Positions 1 to 8,707 of a DNA stretch of 64,000 nucleotides are shown piece by piece. Below the pieces are notes generated by a model that worked only from the letters and a program-made list of their open reading frames with translations, had not been told where the DNA came from and made no database searches. A program made the position numbers and the translations under genes. This DNA comes from an uncultured Bacteroidota bacterium (GTDB lineage Bacteria; Bacteroidota; Bacteroidia; Chitinophagales; Chitinophagaceae). Numbering within the stretch: the first letter of the stretch is position 1; each line of letters begins with the position of its first letter. Location of the stretch: assembly GCA_903882805.1 (NCBI GenBank), contig CAIRYK010000066.1, positions 1-64,000 of the forward strand, written 5' to 3'.

Positions 1-1161
1 GTAGTAGCTATCAGCGCATCATCGGGCTGTAGCGCGACCATGGCAGGCACGGCAACCATCACTGTGAACCCAACCGTTCGTCCGACTGTAAACATTACCG
101 CTACGGGCGGCAGCGATACGATATGCGCAGGCGCATCAACAGTATACACAGCGGTACCAACCAACGGCGGCAGCGCGCCGACCTATGTGTGGACCGTTAA
201 CGGCACAACAGTAGGCGCAGGCACAACTTATAGCTTTATACCCGCCGACGGCGATGTGATAAAAGTAGTGGTAACGAGCAACGCACGTTGCGCAATACCC
301 GATACGGGCAGCATCAGCAAGCGTATAACAGTGAGCGCAAACCAGAAACCTGTAGTGAACATACTGACCGCCCCCGGCGATACGGTATGTAAGGGCATGG
401 CAATCCACCTGACGGCGAGTCCAGTATGGGGCGGCTATACGCCATCGCTGGTATGGCGCAAGTTTGGCCTTAACGTAAGCGCAGGACCAACCTACAGCTA
501 CATACCCGATGACGGCGACGTAGTAACCTGCTTCATGACGAGCAACTACCCATGTTTGTCGGTAGATACGGTAACGAGCCCGGCATTGCAGGTGCGCGTT
601 GTAGAACCACAATTGCCGGAAGTATTGATAACTGCAGCCCCCGACTACCATGTAGGCACCGGCCGTATGGTAACGCTGACAGCGGTAGTAACCAATGGCG
701 GACTGCACCCAACCTACCAATGGCTGATCAACGGCGTACCGATAGCTGGCGCGACGAACGTTACGTACAGCAGCAATACGTTCCACAGCACGTTCCAGGA
801 TTCAGTGACCTGTATGGTAACGAGCAGCGGGGTATGTCCGACACAGGGCTTTGGCTGGGCGTACATCAATGTAAACGATGTGAGCGTTATCAGCGTTAGC
901 GGCGGCGGTAATGTAAGCGTACTACCAAACCCAAGCAAGGGCACATTTAATGTGAAAGGCAATATTGGCGCAGCGCAGAGCGCGACGATAGAAGTGACTG
1001 ATATGTTGGGCAGAGTAGTGTACAGTAAGGAAGCTGCGGCGCACAATGGCGAACTGAGCGTACAGGTTCAGCTAAGCGCAGAACTTGCGAACGGCATGTA
1101 TCTGTTGAACCTACATACCGAACAGGGCAGCAAGGTGTTCCACATAGTAGTGGAGCGTTAA
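1..1161 (+). CDS. C-terminal part of a T9SS-exported Ig-like/PKD-like repeat protein (5' end outside window)
   Basis: The reading frame is open from base 1, so the gene starts upstream; about 386 residues are visible. They contain three or four Ig/PKD-like domains with paired cysteines (DTICAG...CAIPDT, DTVCKG...CLSVDT) and end in a T9SS type A sorting domain, starting near VSVLPNPSKGTF and finishing with NGMYLLNLHTEQGSKVFHIVVE. It is clearly paralogous to the last 300 or so residues of the 3218-residue protein at 34720-44376, sharing the order and most motifs (GSAPTYVWTVNG, WRKFGLNVSAGP, HPTYQWLINGVP). By analogy the missing upstream part may be a long Big_2-like repeat array; that is inference. 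The product should cross the outer membrane through T9SS and be surface-anchored or released. A strong hairpin follows the stop codon. Confidence 0.85.
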   Translation, partial: VVAISASSGCSATMAGTATITVNPTVRPTVNITATGGSDTICAGASTVYTAVPTNGGSAPTYVWTVNGTTVGAGTTYSFIPADGDVIKVVVTSNARCAIPDTGSISKRITVSANQKPVVNILTAPGDTVCKGMAIHLTASPVWGGYTPSLVWRKFGLNVSAGPTYSYIPDDGDVVTCFMTSNYPCLSVDTVTSPALQVRVVEPQLPEVLITAAPDYHVGTGRMVTLTAVVTNGGLHPTYQWLINGVPIAGATNVTYSSNTFHSTFQDSVTCMVTSSGVCPTQGFGWAYINVNDVSVISVSGGGNVSVLPNPSKGTFNVKGNIGAAQSATIEVTDMLGRVVYSKEAAAHNGELSVQVQLSAELANGMYLLNLHTEQGSKVFHIVVER

Positions 1162-1179
1162 GCGCGATATAAACAAAAT

Positions 1180-1219
1180 AACGAAGCCGGACTTTCAGTA
1201 ATGGAGGTCCGGTTTCGTT
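1180..1219 (+). terminator. Rho-independent terminator after the window-start gene
   Basis: A 13-bp stem (1180-1192 with 1207-1219, one G-T wobble) with a 14-base loop, followed by TTTGGGGG, lies 19 bases after the stop codon at 1161. The T run is short, so termination may be partial and helped by the second hairpin at 1253-1291. Confidence 0.7.
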
Positions 1220-1252
1220 TTGGGGGAATAGTCAAATATGATGCACTCAGAT

Positions 1253-1291
1253 AAAAAAAGAGTTGCAATTTGTGTTTGCAACTCTTTTTTT
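1253..1291. terminator. Bidirectional terminator between convergent genes
   Basis: A perfect 16-bp inverted repeat (1253-1268 with 1276-1291) with an A7 tract on one side and a T7 tract on the other. Either strand therefore reads as a GC-containing stem followed by a U-run. It sits 8 bases beyond the minus-strand stop at 1299 and also backs up the plus-strand gene ending at 1161. Confidence 0.9.
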
Positions 1292-1298
1292 ATGTAGG

Positions 1299-3113
1299 TT
1301 ATGATGCCGGTTGTTCTGGTTTACTTTCCGACTGGTTATTCTGTGGTCTTGTTCCCCGTTCAGGTCTTGGTCCTCTATCCTGTCGTGGTTGATTTGGATT
1401 GTTTGGTCTTGGAGGGCGTTGATTTTGTTGTCCGCCTTCGCCTTGCGACTGGTTATTATTCCTTGGTGGTTTCGGCGGACGAGGTGGGCGTTGTTCAGCT
1501 CCCTCGGTCTGCGGTTGATTATTCCTCGGTTGTCCTCCTTGATCGCCACCCTGCTTGGGAGCGTTGTTTTTAGGCTGTTGATTAGGACGCTGTTGTTGAT
1601 TAGGGTTTTTATTTTGTTGCGGGCGGTTGGCTTGCGGGTTTTTCTGTCCCTGCTGTGTTTGCCTGTTTTCTCTTGGTTCACGGTTTTCACGCGGCCCTTT
1701 ATTTTCCCTTTGTTCCCGCGGTTCGCGGCCTTCCTGATTTGGGTTTTGTTTATTTCTCGGTTGCGTATTTTCCGTATTTTCTGCAATTACAACAGTTTTT
1801 GCATCAGATTCTTGAGTAGCCTGTTGTTGTTTTGGTCCTTTTTGCAGATTCTGTGGTCCTTTGTTACCCTTTAGTTGATTTCCTCCGGCTGGGCGCTGAT
1901 TTTGCTGGCTAGTACCTGCAGCTTGTTGGGGTTTATTACCCTGTGGTTGCGCTTGCGCAGCGCCTGGCTGACCACCTTTATTTTGTCCTCCCGGCTTCTT
2001 CTTTTTCTTGTTAGTTTCCAATGCTTTCAGGCTAATCTGTCCAACATCGTTTATGAAACCAACATCAGGCTTGATACCAGCTCTGCTATCTTTGGTTTCT
2101 ATCTCTACAGGTTGCAGTTCATCGGCTTTTTGCCCCATCTTATTCAGCTTCTGTATTTCCTTTACCCTGGCAATAGACAGTGGGTACTGTTTATTATTGT
2201 CGGAGTAGCTATACCACATCAGATTCTTGAAGATGTCTCTTTTCTGCAGGTGTGCAACGCCTTTAACTGTTTCCAAGTGATCTGCATGATCGGGGAACAC
2301 CGAAAGCGCATCCATATAGGTATCCAGCTCGTAGTTCAGACAACATTTCAGTCTTCCGCACTGACCTGATAGTTTTGTTTGATTGATTGATAAGTTTTGG
2401 TAACGAGCAGCGGTAGTATTAACTGATTTAAAATCAGAAAGCCATGTACTGCAACATAATTCGCGACCGCAGGAACCTATGCCGCCAACTTTACCGCTCT
2501 CTTGTCGAGCGCCTATCTGCTTCATCTCCACCTTCATCTTGAAGTCGCCGGCAAACAGTTTTATTAGTTCGCGGAAGTCGACGCGTTGATCGGCTGTATA
2601 GAAGAAGGTGCCCTTTTTGCTATCAGCTTGTATTTCTACTTCGCATACCTTCATTTCCAGATTCAGGCTACGAGCAATAGCGCGGGCCCTAACCATTACT
2701 TCGTTTTCACGTTCTTTCTGGCGGGTTGCTTGTTCCAGTTCCTCAACGGTTGCCAAATGCAATACCCTCTTGGTTACATCGTTTTCGCGAACGCCATATT
2801 TCTTAAGTTGTAGTTTTACGAGTTCTCCCGTGAGGCTTACCTGACCAACGTCGTAGCCGCCAACGCCTTCTACCGTAAGCCAGTCGCCCTTTTCGAGCAT
2901 GTGGTGGGTAGTGTTTCTGAAAAATTCTTTTCTACTGCCCTTGTTAAAAGAGAGCTCTAATATAGGGTAAGGCTTGGCGCCATCGTGCAATGGCAAATCA
3001 TTAAGCCAATCGAATACATTCAGACGGTTGCATCCGCCTGTGCTGCATCCACCATTACCCTTGCACCCGCCCGGTTTGCCACTGGCTCCCGTACCGCAAC
3101 TGCCACATCCCAT
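1299..3113 (-). CDS. RicT-like PSP1 domain protein with long Q/N/P-rich tail
   Basis: Residues 30-330 carry a PSP1/RicT (YaaT) core, with the two cysteine motifs CGRELCC (C215, C220, C221) and CGRLKCC (C252, C257, C258). In the Bacillus RicAFT complex such cysteines take part in Fe-S cluster binding and the complex affects RNase Y-dependent RNA processing; the role in Bacteroidota is not settled. The first 30 residues are very Cys/Gly-rich (C3, C6, C17, C23, C28). From about residue 370 to 604 the protein is a low-complexity tail of Gln, Asn, Pro, Arg and Lys, much longer than the core needs and likely disordered, with RE[PN]RE-type basic repeats that could bind RNA (inference). No signal peptide; cytoplasmic. 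A good promoter lies upstream at 3157-3186. Confidence 0.88.
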   Translation of the reverse strand: MGCGSCGTGASGKPGGCKGNGGCSTGGCNRLNVFDWLNDLPLHDGAKPYPILELSFNKGSRKEFFRNTTHHMLEKGDWLTVEGVGGYDVGQVSLTGELVKLQLKKYGVRENDVTKRVLHLATVEELEQATRQKERENEVMVRARAIARSLNLEMKVCEVEIQADSKKGTFFYTADQRVDFRELIKLFAGDFKMKVEMKQIGARQESGKVGGIGSCGRELCCSTWLSDFKSVNTTAARYQNLSINQTKLSGQCGRLKCCLNYELDTYMDALSVFPDHADHLETVKGVAHLQKRDIFKNLMWYSYSDNNKQYPLSIARVKEIQKLNKMGQKADELQPVEIETKDSRAGIKPDVGFINDVGQISLKALETNKKKKKPGGQNKGGQPGAAQAQPQGNKPQQAAGTSQQNQRPAGGNQLKGNKGPQNLQKGPKQQQATQESDAKTVVIAENTENTQPRNKQNPNQEGREPREQRENKGPRENREPRENRQTQQGQKNPQANRPQQNKNPNQQQRPNQQPKNNAPKQGGDQGGQPRNNQPQTEGAEQRPPRPPKPPRNNNQSQGEGGQQNQRPPRPNNPNQPRQDRGPRPERGTRPQNNQSESKPEQPAS

Positions 3114-3156
3114 TTATTAAATAATTTATATAGAGCCTGGCTTCAATAACTTTTTT

Positions 3157-3186
3157 CAAAAGTAAGTGTGTATGGTCTGCAACAAA
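3157..3186 (-). promoter_or_regulatory. Bacteroidota-type promoter for the RicT-like gene
   Basis: Read on the minus strand, the -33 element TTTG (3186-3183) is followed after 18 bases by a perfect -7 element TACTTTTG (3164-3157). It lies 44 bases upstream of the ATG at 3113, which predicts a leader of about 35-40 bases. It matches the TTTG-N(~19)-TAnnTTTG consensus of the Bacteroidota primary sigma factor. Confidence 0.6.
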
Positions 3187-3458
3187 CCGGCCTATAATAG
3201 GCGGTAATATTTCTATGCGACTGCAATTTGCTCACTTCATTTATATAACAAACACCAACTATCGTTGTTCCTTTCCCTTCAGTTACTGAAATACAGGCCA
3301 ATTGTTAAAAAAATAATCGACTGATTACAAACATACGATAAAAATGCGGAATTGGGAATTTGAAAAAGGCCTCTACCTTGTATAGCAATTGCTTATTTGT
3401 TGACAATCTTGGGTGAACTGATACGAATCCTAAAAACACGCTTATGCATTCCTTATTG
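3187..3458. other. Intergenic stretch without a recognisable gene
   Basis: AT-rich spacer between the end of the ACP-like lipoprotein gene and the RicT promoter. A 63-codon open frame on the minus strand overlaps the lipoprotein gene and has no family resemblance; I do not call it. No hairpin with a U-run was seen here. Confidence 0.5.
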
Positions 3459-3851
3459 CTATTTATTAGCTTGAGCCGTTGTATAGAAATCGCCAACTGT
3501 TTTGATGTTAGCTATTGTATTATCTGGTATAGTTATGTGCATACTGCGTTCTACTTCCATAGCCAATTCTATAACATCAATCGAGTCGCCATGCAGGTCG
3601 GATATGATTGAAGTAGCGCCGTTGATATTTGCAATATCTGTATGGAAATGGGACGCGATTAATTGCCGTAAGTAGGGTTCAGAGTACGATTTTCGTATAG
3701 GGGCAGAAGCAGAAATTTGTTTTGTTTCTACGGGCTGTTGCTGTATTGATTGGTTGTTATGTGCCGAGGTGAACGTTTGATTGACGCCGCTATTCCCACT
3801 GTTGCATGAAATATTAACAAAGGATATTAGTACAAGTAAATATTTTTTCAT
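3459..3851 (-). CDS. Putative lipoprotein with an acyl-carrier-protein-like domain
   Basis: The 130-residue product starts with a lipoprotein-type signal peptide (MKKYLLVLISFVNIS then C16). The -3 residue is Asn, so the lipobox is imperfect. A Gln/Asn/Ser linker (residues 17-55) follows. Residues 56-127 look like an acyl carrier protein: DLHGDSIDVIELAMEVE has the DS[LI]D attachment motif with S90 as the expected 4'-phosphopantetheine site, and TIPDNTIANIKTVGDFY matches ACP helix III/IV (IPDEEAEKITTV in FabD-type ACPs). ACPs are normally cytosolic, so an exported one is unusual. The gene starts 33 bases after the end of the PqqB-like gene on the same strand, suggesting one operon. Signal and fold are seen in sequence; modification and export are inference. 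Confidence 0.7.
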   Translation of the reverse strand: MKKYLLVLISFVNISCNSGNSGVNQTFTSAHNNQSIQQQPVETKQISASAPIRKSYSEPYLRQLIASHFHTDIANINGATSIISDLHGDSIDVIELAMEVERSMHITIPDNTIANIKTVGDFYTTAQANK

Positions 3852-3884
3852 GGCGCAGTTTTTTTGGGGAGAAGAGAAATGAGT

Positions 3885-4802
3885 TTATAGTCGCTGGCCT
3901 TGCTGTGCAATATGGTAGCCCAATCTTCTGATTTCTGTTTGTTTATTATTGTCCCAGAGTAAGGGATTTGTGTGGTTGAAGTGAATAAAATGAATCTTAT
4001 TTTTTACAGTAAGTGGTTGGTTTAGGAACAATTGTAAGGTTTCCGAAACAAACGGATGCGGCACTTCATTAATGTTTCTACCGGGCAGTTCGTTATCCCT
4101 GTAGAAAGTTCCATCAATCAGCGCTACATCTACATTATTGATCTGGTCCACAATAGAACGTTCCCAGACATTCCATTTATTAATATCAGGAATGAATAAG
4201 TATTTTTTATCCGTTGTTTTTATAGTGTATCCTACTGTTTCGCTGTACTCATCGCGATGTGGGACTTTGAAAGGAATAACACTGATTTTGGGTGTTAAAA
4301 CAACTTCGCTATCTGCTCTTAACGCAGATATATTTATGTTGTGTAATTGTGCCAGTTGACTCCATGGTCCGTTATTAGTCAGGAACTCTTTCATTCTTGG
4401 CATTGCATACACTTGTACATCGTGGGTGTTTAATGCCTCCCGCCCAAGGTTCATTAGTCCGGCATAATGGCCAATGTGAGCATGCGTTAAAAAAATGCCG
4501 TTAGGTAAAAAGGAGTATCTACCATTGGTGATTGATTGGAAATAATACAGTTGAGCGCTTATATCGGGTGTGGCTTCCAACAACCACCATTTGCCCGACT
4601 GACTATCTACAAGAGCCAACGAGGTAATAAATTTATGCAGTGAGTCATTTCCCCATGCCTTATTGCAACATTGTTTTGAACAACCTATATGAGGGTATCC
4701 GCCATCTTGGGCAACACCCAGTATTTGGATGTATGTGCCAGACTGTGCCAGGCATAAGCCGGATGACAAAACAAACAAAGAGAGTAGTAATCTGCTCAAC
4801 AT
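3885..4802 (-). CDS. Secreted PqqB-like metallo-beta-lactamase-fold protein
   Basis: A 305-residue protein with a cleavable signal peptide (1-20, cut after LCLAQ). The opening ILGVAQDGGYPHIGCSKQCC resembles the start of PqqB-type MBL-fold proteins. The metal motif reads H107-A-H109-I-G-H112, so the usual Asp of HxHxDH is Gly; later candidate ligands are in VPHRDEY, FIPDINKW and FNHTNP. Members of this family in Bacteroidota are often annotated as PQQ biosynthesis protein B, but there is no pqqA, C, D or E nearby and the protein is exported, so a PQQ role is unlikely. Its substrate is unknown. It is followed by the ACP-like lipoprotein gene in the same direction. A sequence matching TAnnTTTG (4815-4808, minus strand) lies only 6 bases before the ATG. 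Confidence 0.8.
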   Translation of the reverse strand: MLSRLLLSLFVLSSGLCLAQSGTYIQILGVAQDGGYPHIGCSKQCCNKAWGNDSLHKFITSLALVDSQSGKWWLLEATPDISAQLYYFQSITNGRYSFLPNGIFLTHAHIGHYAGLMNLGREALNTHDVQVYAMPRMKEFLTNNGPWSQLAQLHNINISALRADSEVVLTPKISVIPFKVPHRDEYSETVGYTIKTTDKKYLFIPDINKWNVWERSIVDQINNVDVALIDGTFYRDNELPGRNINEVPHPFVSETLQLFLNQPLTVKNKIHFIHFNHTNPLLWDNNKQTEIRRLGYHIAQQGQRL

Positions 4803-4927
4803 TGTTTCAAAGGTAAATTGATTCGATTGAATTTTATGTGGGCAACTGTATTACGTTATTTGTATTTTAATGTGCTCTTAAGGAACGTAGTTTGGTTGGT
4901 ACAAAGTAGATGTGTTAACTTCGATTT

Positions 4928-6538
4928 ATGCCGAGTATTGAGATTATCATTTTTTTGCTGGTAGTTATTGTTGTTTTTTCTGCGATAGTAGAAAAAATGC
5001 GCATACCTCAGGCTATCATGTTAGTATTCGTAGGGTTGGTGATAGGGTTTACCCCACAATTGCCCGATATGGCATTGCAGCCCGATGTAGTATTCCTGAT
5101 ATTTCTTCCACCATTATTGTTTACAGCCGCCTGGAAATTATCTTGGCATGATTTCAAAGCCGAACGAAGACCGGTAATATCATTGGCTATTGGTCTGGTA
5201 TTTTTCACTACGGTAGCTATAGCTGTAGTGGCGCACTATTTTATACCGGGGTTTACCTGGCAGTTAGGTTTTGTACTCGGAGCGGTAATTTCTCCGCCGG
5301 ATGCTGTAGCCGCTGCTTCAATAACTAAAGGGTTTAATCTAAATAAGCGGGTGATGACCATACTGGAGGGCGAGAGCTTGATTAACGATGCCTCAGCGCT
5401 TGTGGCTTATCGCTATGCTATTGCGAGTGTGGTAACAGGCGGCTTTGTATTTTGGGAGGCAAGTTTACAGTTTGTTTGGCTTTCTGTTGGCGGCATTGCT
5501 GTAGGGCTCGCAGTAGGATGGTGCCTGCTTTGGGGACAAAAGAGAATTCACAATAACCCCACAATTGAAGTCGCCTTAACGCTGCTTACGCCTTATGTTG
5601 CTTATCTGGGCGCTGAGCATTTTCATTTCTCTGGCGTGCTGGCAGTGGTTGCTGCAGGGTTGTTTATGAGTTTTAGATCGCCTGAAACTTTTTCTTACCG
5701 CACACGTATGCAGGCAAACTCTTTTTGGGAGACCATCGAGTTTCTTTTGAATGGGTTTGTATTTATCCTCATAGGTATGCAAATGCCAACAATAGTTGCC
5801 GACATTGAGAGAGGGTCGCTGTTTGCAGCTATGTGTTATGGGGCGCTCATTACTACGGTTGCTATTGTGGTAAGAATTATTTGGGTGTTCCCCGGCGCTT
5901 ATATTCCGTTGTGGCTAACCAAGAAGGCAAAGCGAGCGGTATATGATCTTGACTGGCGATATGTAGCTATTATATCATGGACGGGCATGAGAGGAGTAGT
6001 GTCGCTTGCATCTGCGCTGGCAATTCCGCTCACTTTGGTAAATGGAGCAGCTTTTCCTCAGCGCGACATGATATTATTTATTACTTTTTGTGTAATATTT
6101 TTCACGCTCGTTGTACACGGATTGTCGCTTCGCTTGGTAATTAAGTTTCTGAAAATTAAACCAGATCATAAAAAGGAACAGCAGGACGAAAACGACCTGC
6201 GTAAATTTATTAGCAGACAATCCCTGCAGTTCATAAATGAAAACATTGCGAATGATACTCTTGATACTGGCGTATTGGAACGATTGAAAAGCAAGTATGA
6301 AGTAAACTTACGCCTTGCAAGTGAACGAAATACGATTGGACGTAAAATGCTCAATAGCGCTAATGCATTGTTGTACCAGTATGTGCAGGCGCAGAAGGAT
6401 GTACTCGATTTTGAGCGTTCATTACTTATCGACCTGCATAGAGATGGTGCTGCAGGTAGCGAACTATTGAAAAAACTCGAGTACGAGCTCGACTTGGAGG
6501 AATTGAGATTGAATGAACTACTGAAACGCGTGAAATAG
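4928..6538 (+). CDS. Na+/H+ antiporter, CPA1 family
   Basis: A 536-residue protein with about 12 transmembrane segments in residues 1-410, followed by a charged, helical cytoplasmic tail (about 410-536). Family motifs are visible: VISPPDAVAAASI (the CPA1 ion-site PPDA variant), LEGESLINDASALVAY and SWTGMRGVVSLASALAIPL. Members exchange cytoplasmic Na+ (or K+) for external H+ and serve pH and salt homeostasis. The length is normal for bacterial NhaP/YjcE-like members. The ATG at 4928 is the first possible start and gives an immediate first helix. It is monocistronic and convergent with trxB. Confidence 0.92.
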   Translation: MPSIEIIIFLLVVIVVFSAIVEKMRIPQAIMLVFVGLVIGFTPQLPDMALQPDVVFLIFLPPLLFTAAWKLSWHDFKAERRPVISLAIGLVFFTTVAIAVVAHYFIPGFTWQLGFVLGAVISPPDAVAAASITKGFNLNKRVMTILEGESLINDASALVAYRYAIASVVTGGFVFWEASLQFVWLSVGGIAVGLAVGWCLLWGQKRIHNNPTIEVALTLLTPYVAYLGAEHFHFSGVLAVVAAGLFMSFRSPETFSYRTRMQANSFWETIEFLLNGFVFILIGMQMPTIVADIERGSLFAAMCYGALITTVAIVVRIIWVFPGAYIPLWLTKKAKRAVYDLDWRYVAIISWTGMRGVVSLASALAIPLTLVNGAAFPQRDMILFITFCVIFFTLVVHGLSLRLVIKFLKIKPDHKKEQQDENDLRKFISRQSLQFINENIANDTLDTGVLERLKSKYEVNLRLASERNTIGRKMLNSANALLYQYVQAQKDVLDFERSLLIDLHRDGAAGSELLKKLEYELDLEELRLNELLKRVK

Positions 6539-6551
6539 GCGCATTTAAAGA

Positions 6552-6597
6552 AACACCCCCCCTTAGTATTCTGTGCAGAATAGCCGGGGAGGGTGTT
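6552..6597. terminator. Hairpin between the antiporter and trxB
   Basis: The outer stem pairs 6552-6562 with 6587-6597 (one mismatch), and an inner stem TATTCTG/CAGAATA (6567-6573 with 6576-6582) extends it. It lies 13 bases after the antiporter stop and 20 bases from the trxB stop, so it can serve both convergent genes. There is no strong U-run on either strand. Confidence 0.6.
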
Positions 6598-6617
6598 AAT
6601 ATTATTAATAGTAAAAA

Positions 6618-7556
6618 TTAGTGTTCCAGCGTGCCCAGATAGCGTTCTGCATCCAGCGCAGCCATGCAGCCGCTGCCTGCAGCGCTTACAGCCTGACGAT
6701 AGATTTTATCCTGTACATCTCCGCAGGCATACACACCTTCAATATTGGTTTTTGTAGAGCCCGGCTGTGTGATTAAGTATCCTTGATCGTCCATATCCAG
6801 AATGCCGTTGAATAAACTTGAATTGGGCTGATGACCAATAGCTACGAAAAATGCCTTAATTGGAACTATGCTTTCTTCGTTGGTTTTATTGTTGAATATA
6901 CGTACGCTATCAACTTTGTTTTCACCCAGCACTTCGAGCGTATCGGTATTCCAGTATACTTTAATGTTTGCGGTTTTCAGCACGCGATCTTGCATAACCT
7001 TACTGGCGCGCATCTCACCCTTACGAACAAACATATGTACCGTGCTGCAAAGCTTCGACAGGTATAAAGCTTCCTCGCATGCGGTGTCGCCAGCTCCTAC
7101 AATGGCTACTTCCTGATTCTTGAAGAAAAAGCCATCGCACACTGCGCAGGCTGATACGCCATGGCCATTGAGTCGTTGCTCGGATTCCAGACCTAACCAT
7201 TTTGCCGATGCACCCGTAGCGATAATAACAGCATCCGACTCAATCCATTTTTCTTCGTCTATTTCCAATCGGAAAGGACGAACAGAGAAGTCCACTTTGG
7301 TTACCATACCCCAACGGATATCTGCTCCCATGCGCTGCGCTTGCTGTTCAAAATCCACCATCATTTGCGGCCCCATAATACCATTTGGATAGCCGGGATA
7401 GTTTTCAACTTCTGTGGTAATTGTTAACTGACCTCCGGGCTGTATACCCTGATACAATATTGGTTTCAAATTGGCGCGCGCAGCATATATTGCGGCTGTG
7501 TATCCTGCAGGGCCTGAGCCTATGATAAAACAATGTACTTTTTCTATTTCGTTCAT
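6618..7556 (-). CDS. trxB: Thioredoxin reductase
   Basis: A 312-residue flavoprotein that passes electrons from NADPH through FAD and a redox disulfide to thioredoxin in the cytoplasm. An N-terminal FAD-binding GSGPAG motif is at residues 13-18; the redox motif C137-A-V-C140-D lies inside the inserted NADP domain; a second dinucleotide motif VGAGDTACEEA follows; the C-terminal FAD motif is YACGDVQDKIYRQAVSAAGSG. The length and order are normal for the low-molecular-weight TrxR family. It is monocistronic. Electrons from thioredoxin could feed the DsbD system at 21-24 kb (known pathway; linkage here is inference). Confidence 0.97.
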   Translation of the reverse strand: MNEIEKVHCFIIGSGPAGYTAAIYAARANLKPILYQGIQPGGQLTITTEVENYPGYPNGIMGPQMMVDFEQQAQRMGADIRWGMVTKVDFSVRPFRLEIDEEKWIESDAVIIATGASAKWLGLESEQRLNGHGVSACAVCDGFFFKNQEVAIVGAGDTACEEALYLSKLCSTVHMFVRKGEMRASKVMQDRVLKTANIKVYWNTDTLEVLGENKVDSVRIFNNKTNEESIVPIKAFFVAIGHQPNSSLFNGILDMDDQGYLITQPGSTKTNIEGVYACGDVQDKIYRQAVSAAGSGCMAALDAERYLGTLEH

Positions 7557-7670
7557 TTTGTTGGAATTATAATTGTTGTTTTGCCTGTTGATGAGAGGCG
7601 ATAAATGTTGTTTTCGGGAAATAAAGATGCAACAATTTTAGTAAAAGCAGAAAAAAAGCGTGAAAAACTG

Positions 7671-8585
7671 TTACCTGGGCATAACTAAACTACGATATAT
7701 ACTACCATAGCCCGCCCAAATGCCAACAGCGCCTCCTGTAATGTTGCTCACTAAATTGATAGGAGAAGAAAAGGGATTGCCTGCAGCGTTACTTGCATAT
7801 TGGTAGGAGTTCCAAAACTGAAAAACACTTTTGTCAATAGCGCACCATTTCAGGGTTACAGAATCGCCCGGATAAAAGTATCTTATTGAGTCGCGCTTTA
7901 CATCCGGTCCATCGTCGTAGCCTGCATATAGCCCGATGTTATTCACAACTTTTCCATTAACTACTTCATCTGTAAATATGGCCGAAGGATAAAATCTGCC
8001 TTTGCCGCGTTGTGAAAAATAGCGAACATAGTTGCCAATAGTGTCTGGGTCGGTATACTTTACATAAAGCTGACGGGCGCTATCCGGAGTTCTGGAATTC
8101 TTAAATCGCGGTTCATCAAACCACATGGTGTCTACTCCTTTTGGGTTAGGTATTTTAGTTGTTGCAGTAAATGTTTCGCCCCCATGAGTTATTTTTAAAT
8201 GATATATAGAATCGTACTGACCTACAAACGCATCAATGAGGTTTGCCGTGTCCAGCGTGTAAAAATAAAATTTGTTTGCTGTGCCCGTATCTATCGAATA
8301 TTCGCGAAGCGTCGCAGTTTTGTTGCCTACCGTTACTGTTACAACAGCATCGTGTATGAAACTGTTTTGTAACGTTGTCAAGTCTACTTTCGCAAAAAAA
8401 CTAATAGTGCTGGTAAGTACCACAAATGGAGGTCGGCCGTTTTCAATCTCGCCTTGCACCACAATTTTAGTTGGCGAGGTACCCAAATCGATATTTACTT
8501 CTTTTTCGCAGGATACAAGTCCGGCAAGGAGTGTGAAAGCAAAGGCAACAAGAAGGCGATGGTGGAAGTAGCGTAGGTAATGCAT
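7671..8585 (-). CDS. DUF4249 family lipoprotein
   Basis: A 304-residue protein with a clear lipoprotein signal (LLAGLVSC, C26) followed by CEKEVNIDLG, and a typical DUF4249 opening, KIVVQGEIENGRPPFVVLTST. A beta-rich middle section contains LREYSIDTGTAN and ATTKIPNPKGVDTMWF. DUF4249 proteins in Bacteroidota are usually encoded beside a TonB-dependent receptor and are thought to be surface-exposed outer-membrane lipoproteins. Here no TonB receptor is adjacent, so it looks solitary. Function unknown. Confidence 0.85.
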   Translation of the reverse strand: MHYLRYFHHRLLVAFAFTLLAGLVSCEKEVNIDLGTSPTKIVVQGEIENGRPPFVVLTSTISFFAKVDLTTLQNSFIHDAVVTVTVGNKTATLREYSIDTGTANKFYFYTLDTANLIDAFVGQYDSIYHLKITHGGETFTATTKIPNPKGVDTMWFDEPRFKNSRTPDSARQLYVKYTDPDTIGNYVRYFSQRGKGRFYPSAIFTDEVVNGKVVNNIGLYAGYDDGPDVKRDSIRYFYPGDSVTLKWCAIDKSVFQFWNSYQYASNAAGNPFSSPINLVSNITGGAVGIWAGYGSIYRSLVMPR

Positions 8586-8707
8586 ATATTGGGCGATAGG
8601 CCAAATTAAGGTATAAAGGTAGGAAAGAGTTGCTACAAAGGGCGGAACAGCGTAGGCACGATAAGCAAAAATTGATATGCGCTTAGGGGAAATCTATAAA
8701 GGCTTGT

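Noticed and set aside
3305-3496. 63-codon open frame on the minus strand
   Set aside because: It overlaps the ACP-like lipoprotein gene, has no recognisable motif and no promoter.
4803-4815. TACCTTTG on the minus strand as promoter of the MBL-fold gene
   Set aside because: It is an exact -7 match but only 6 bases from the ATG and lacks a -33 element; a leaderless transcript would be required.
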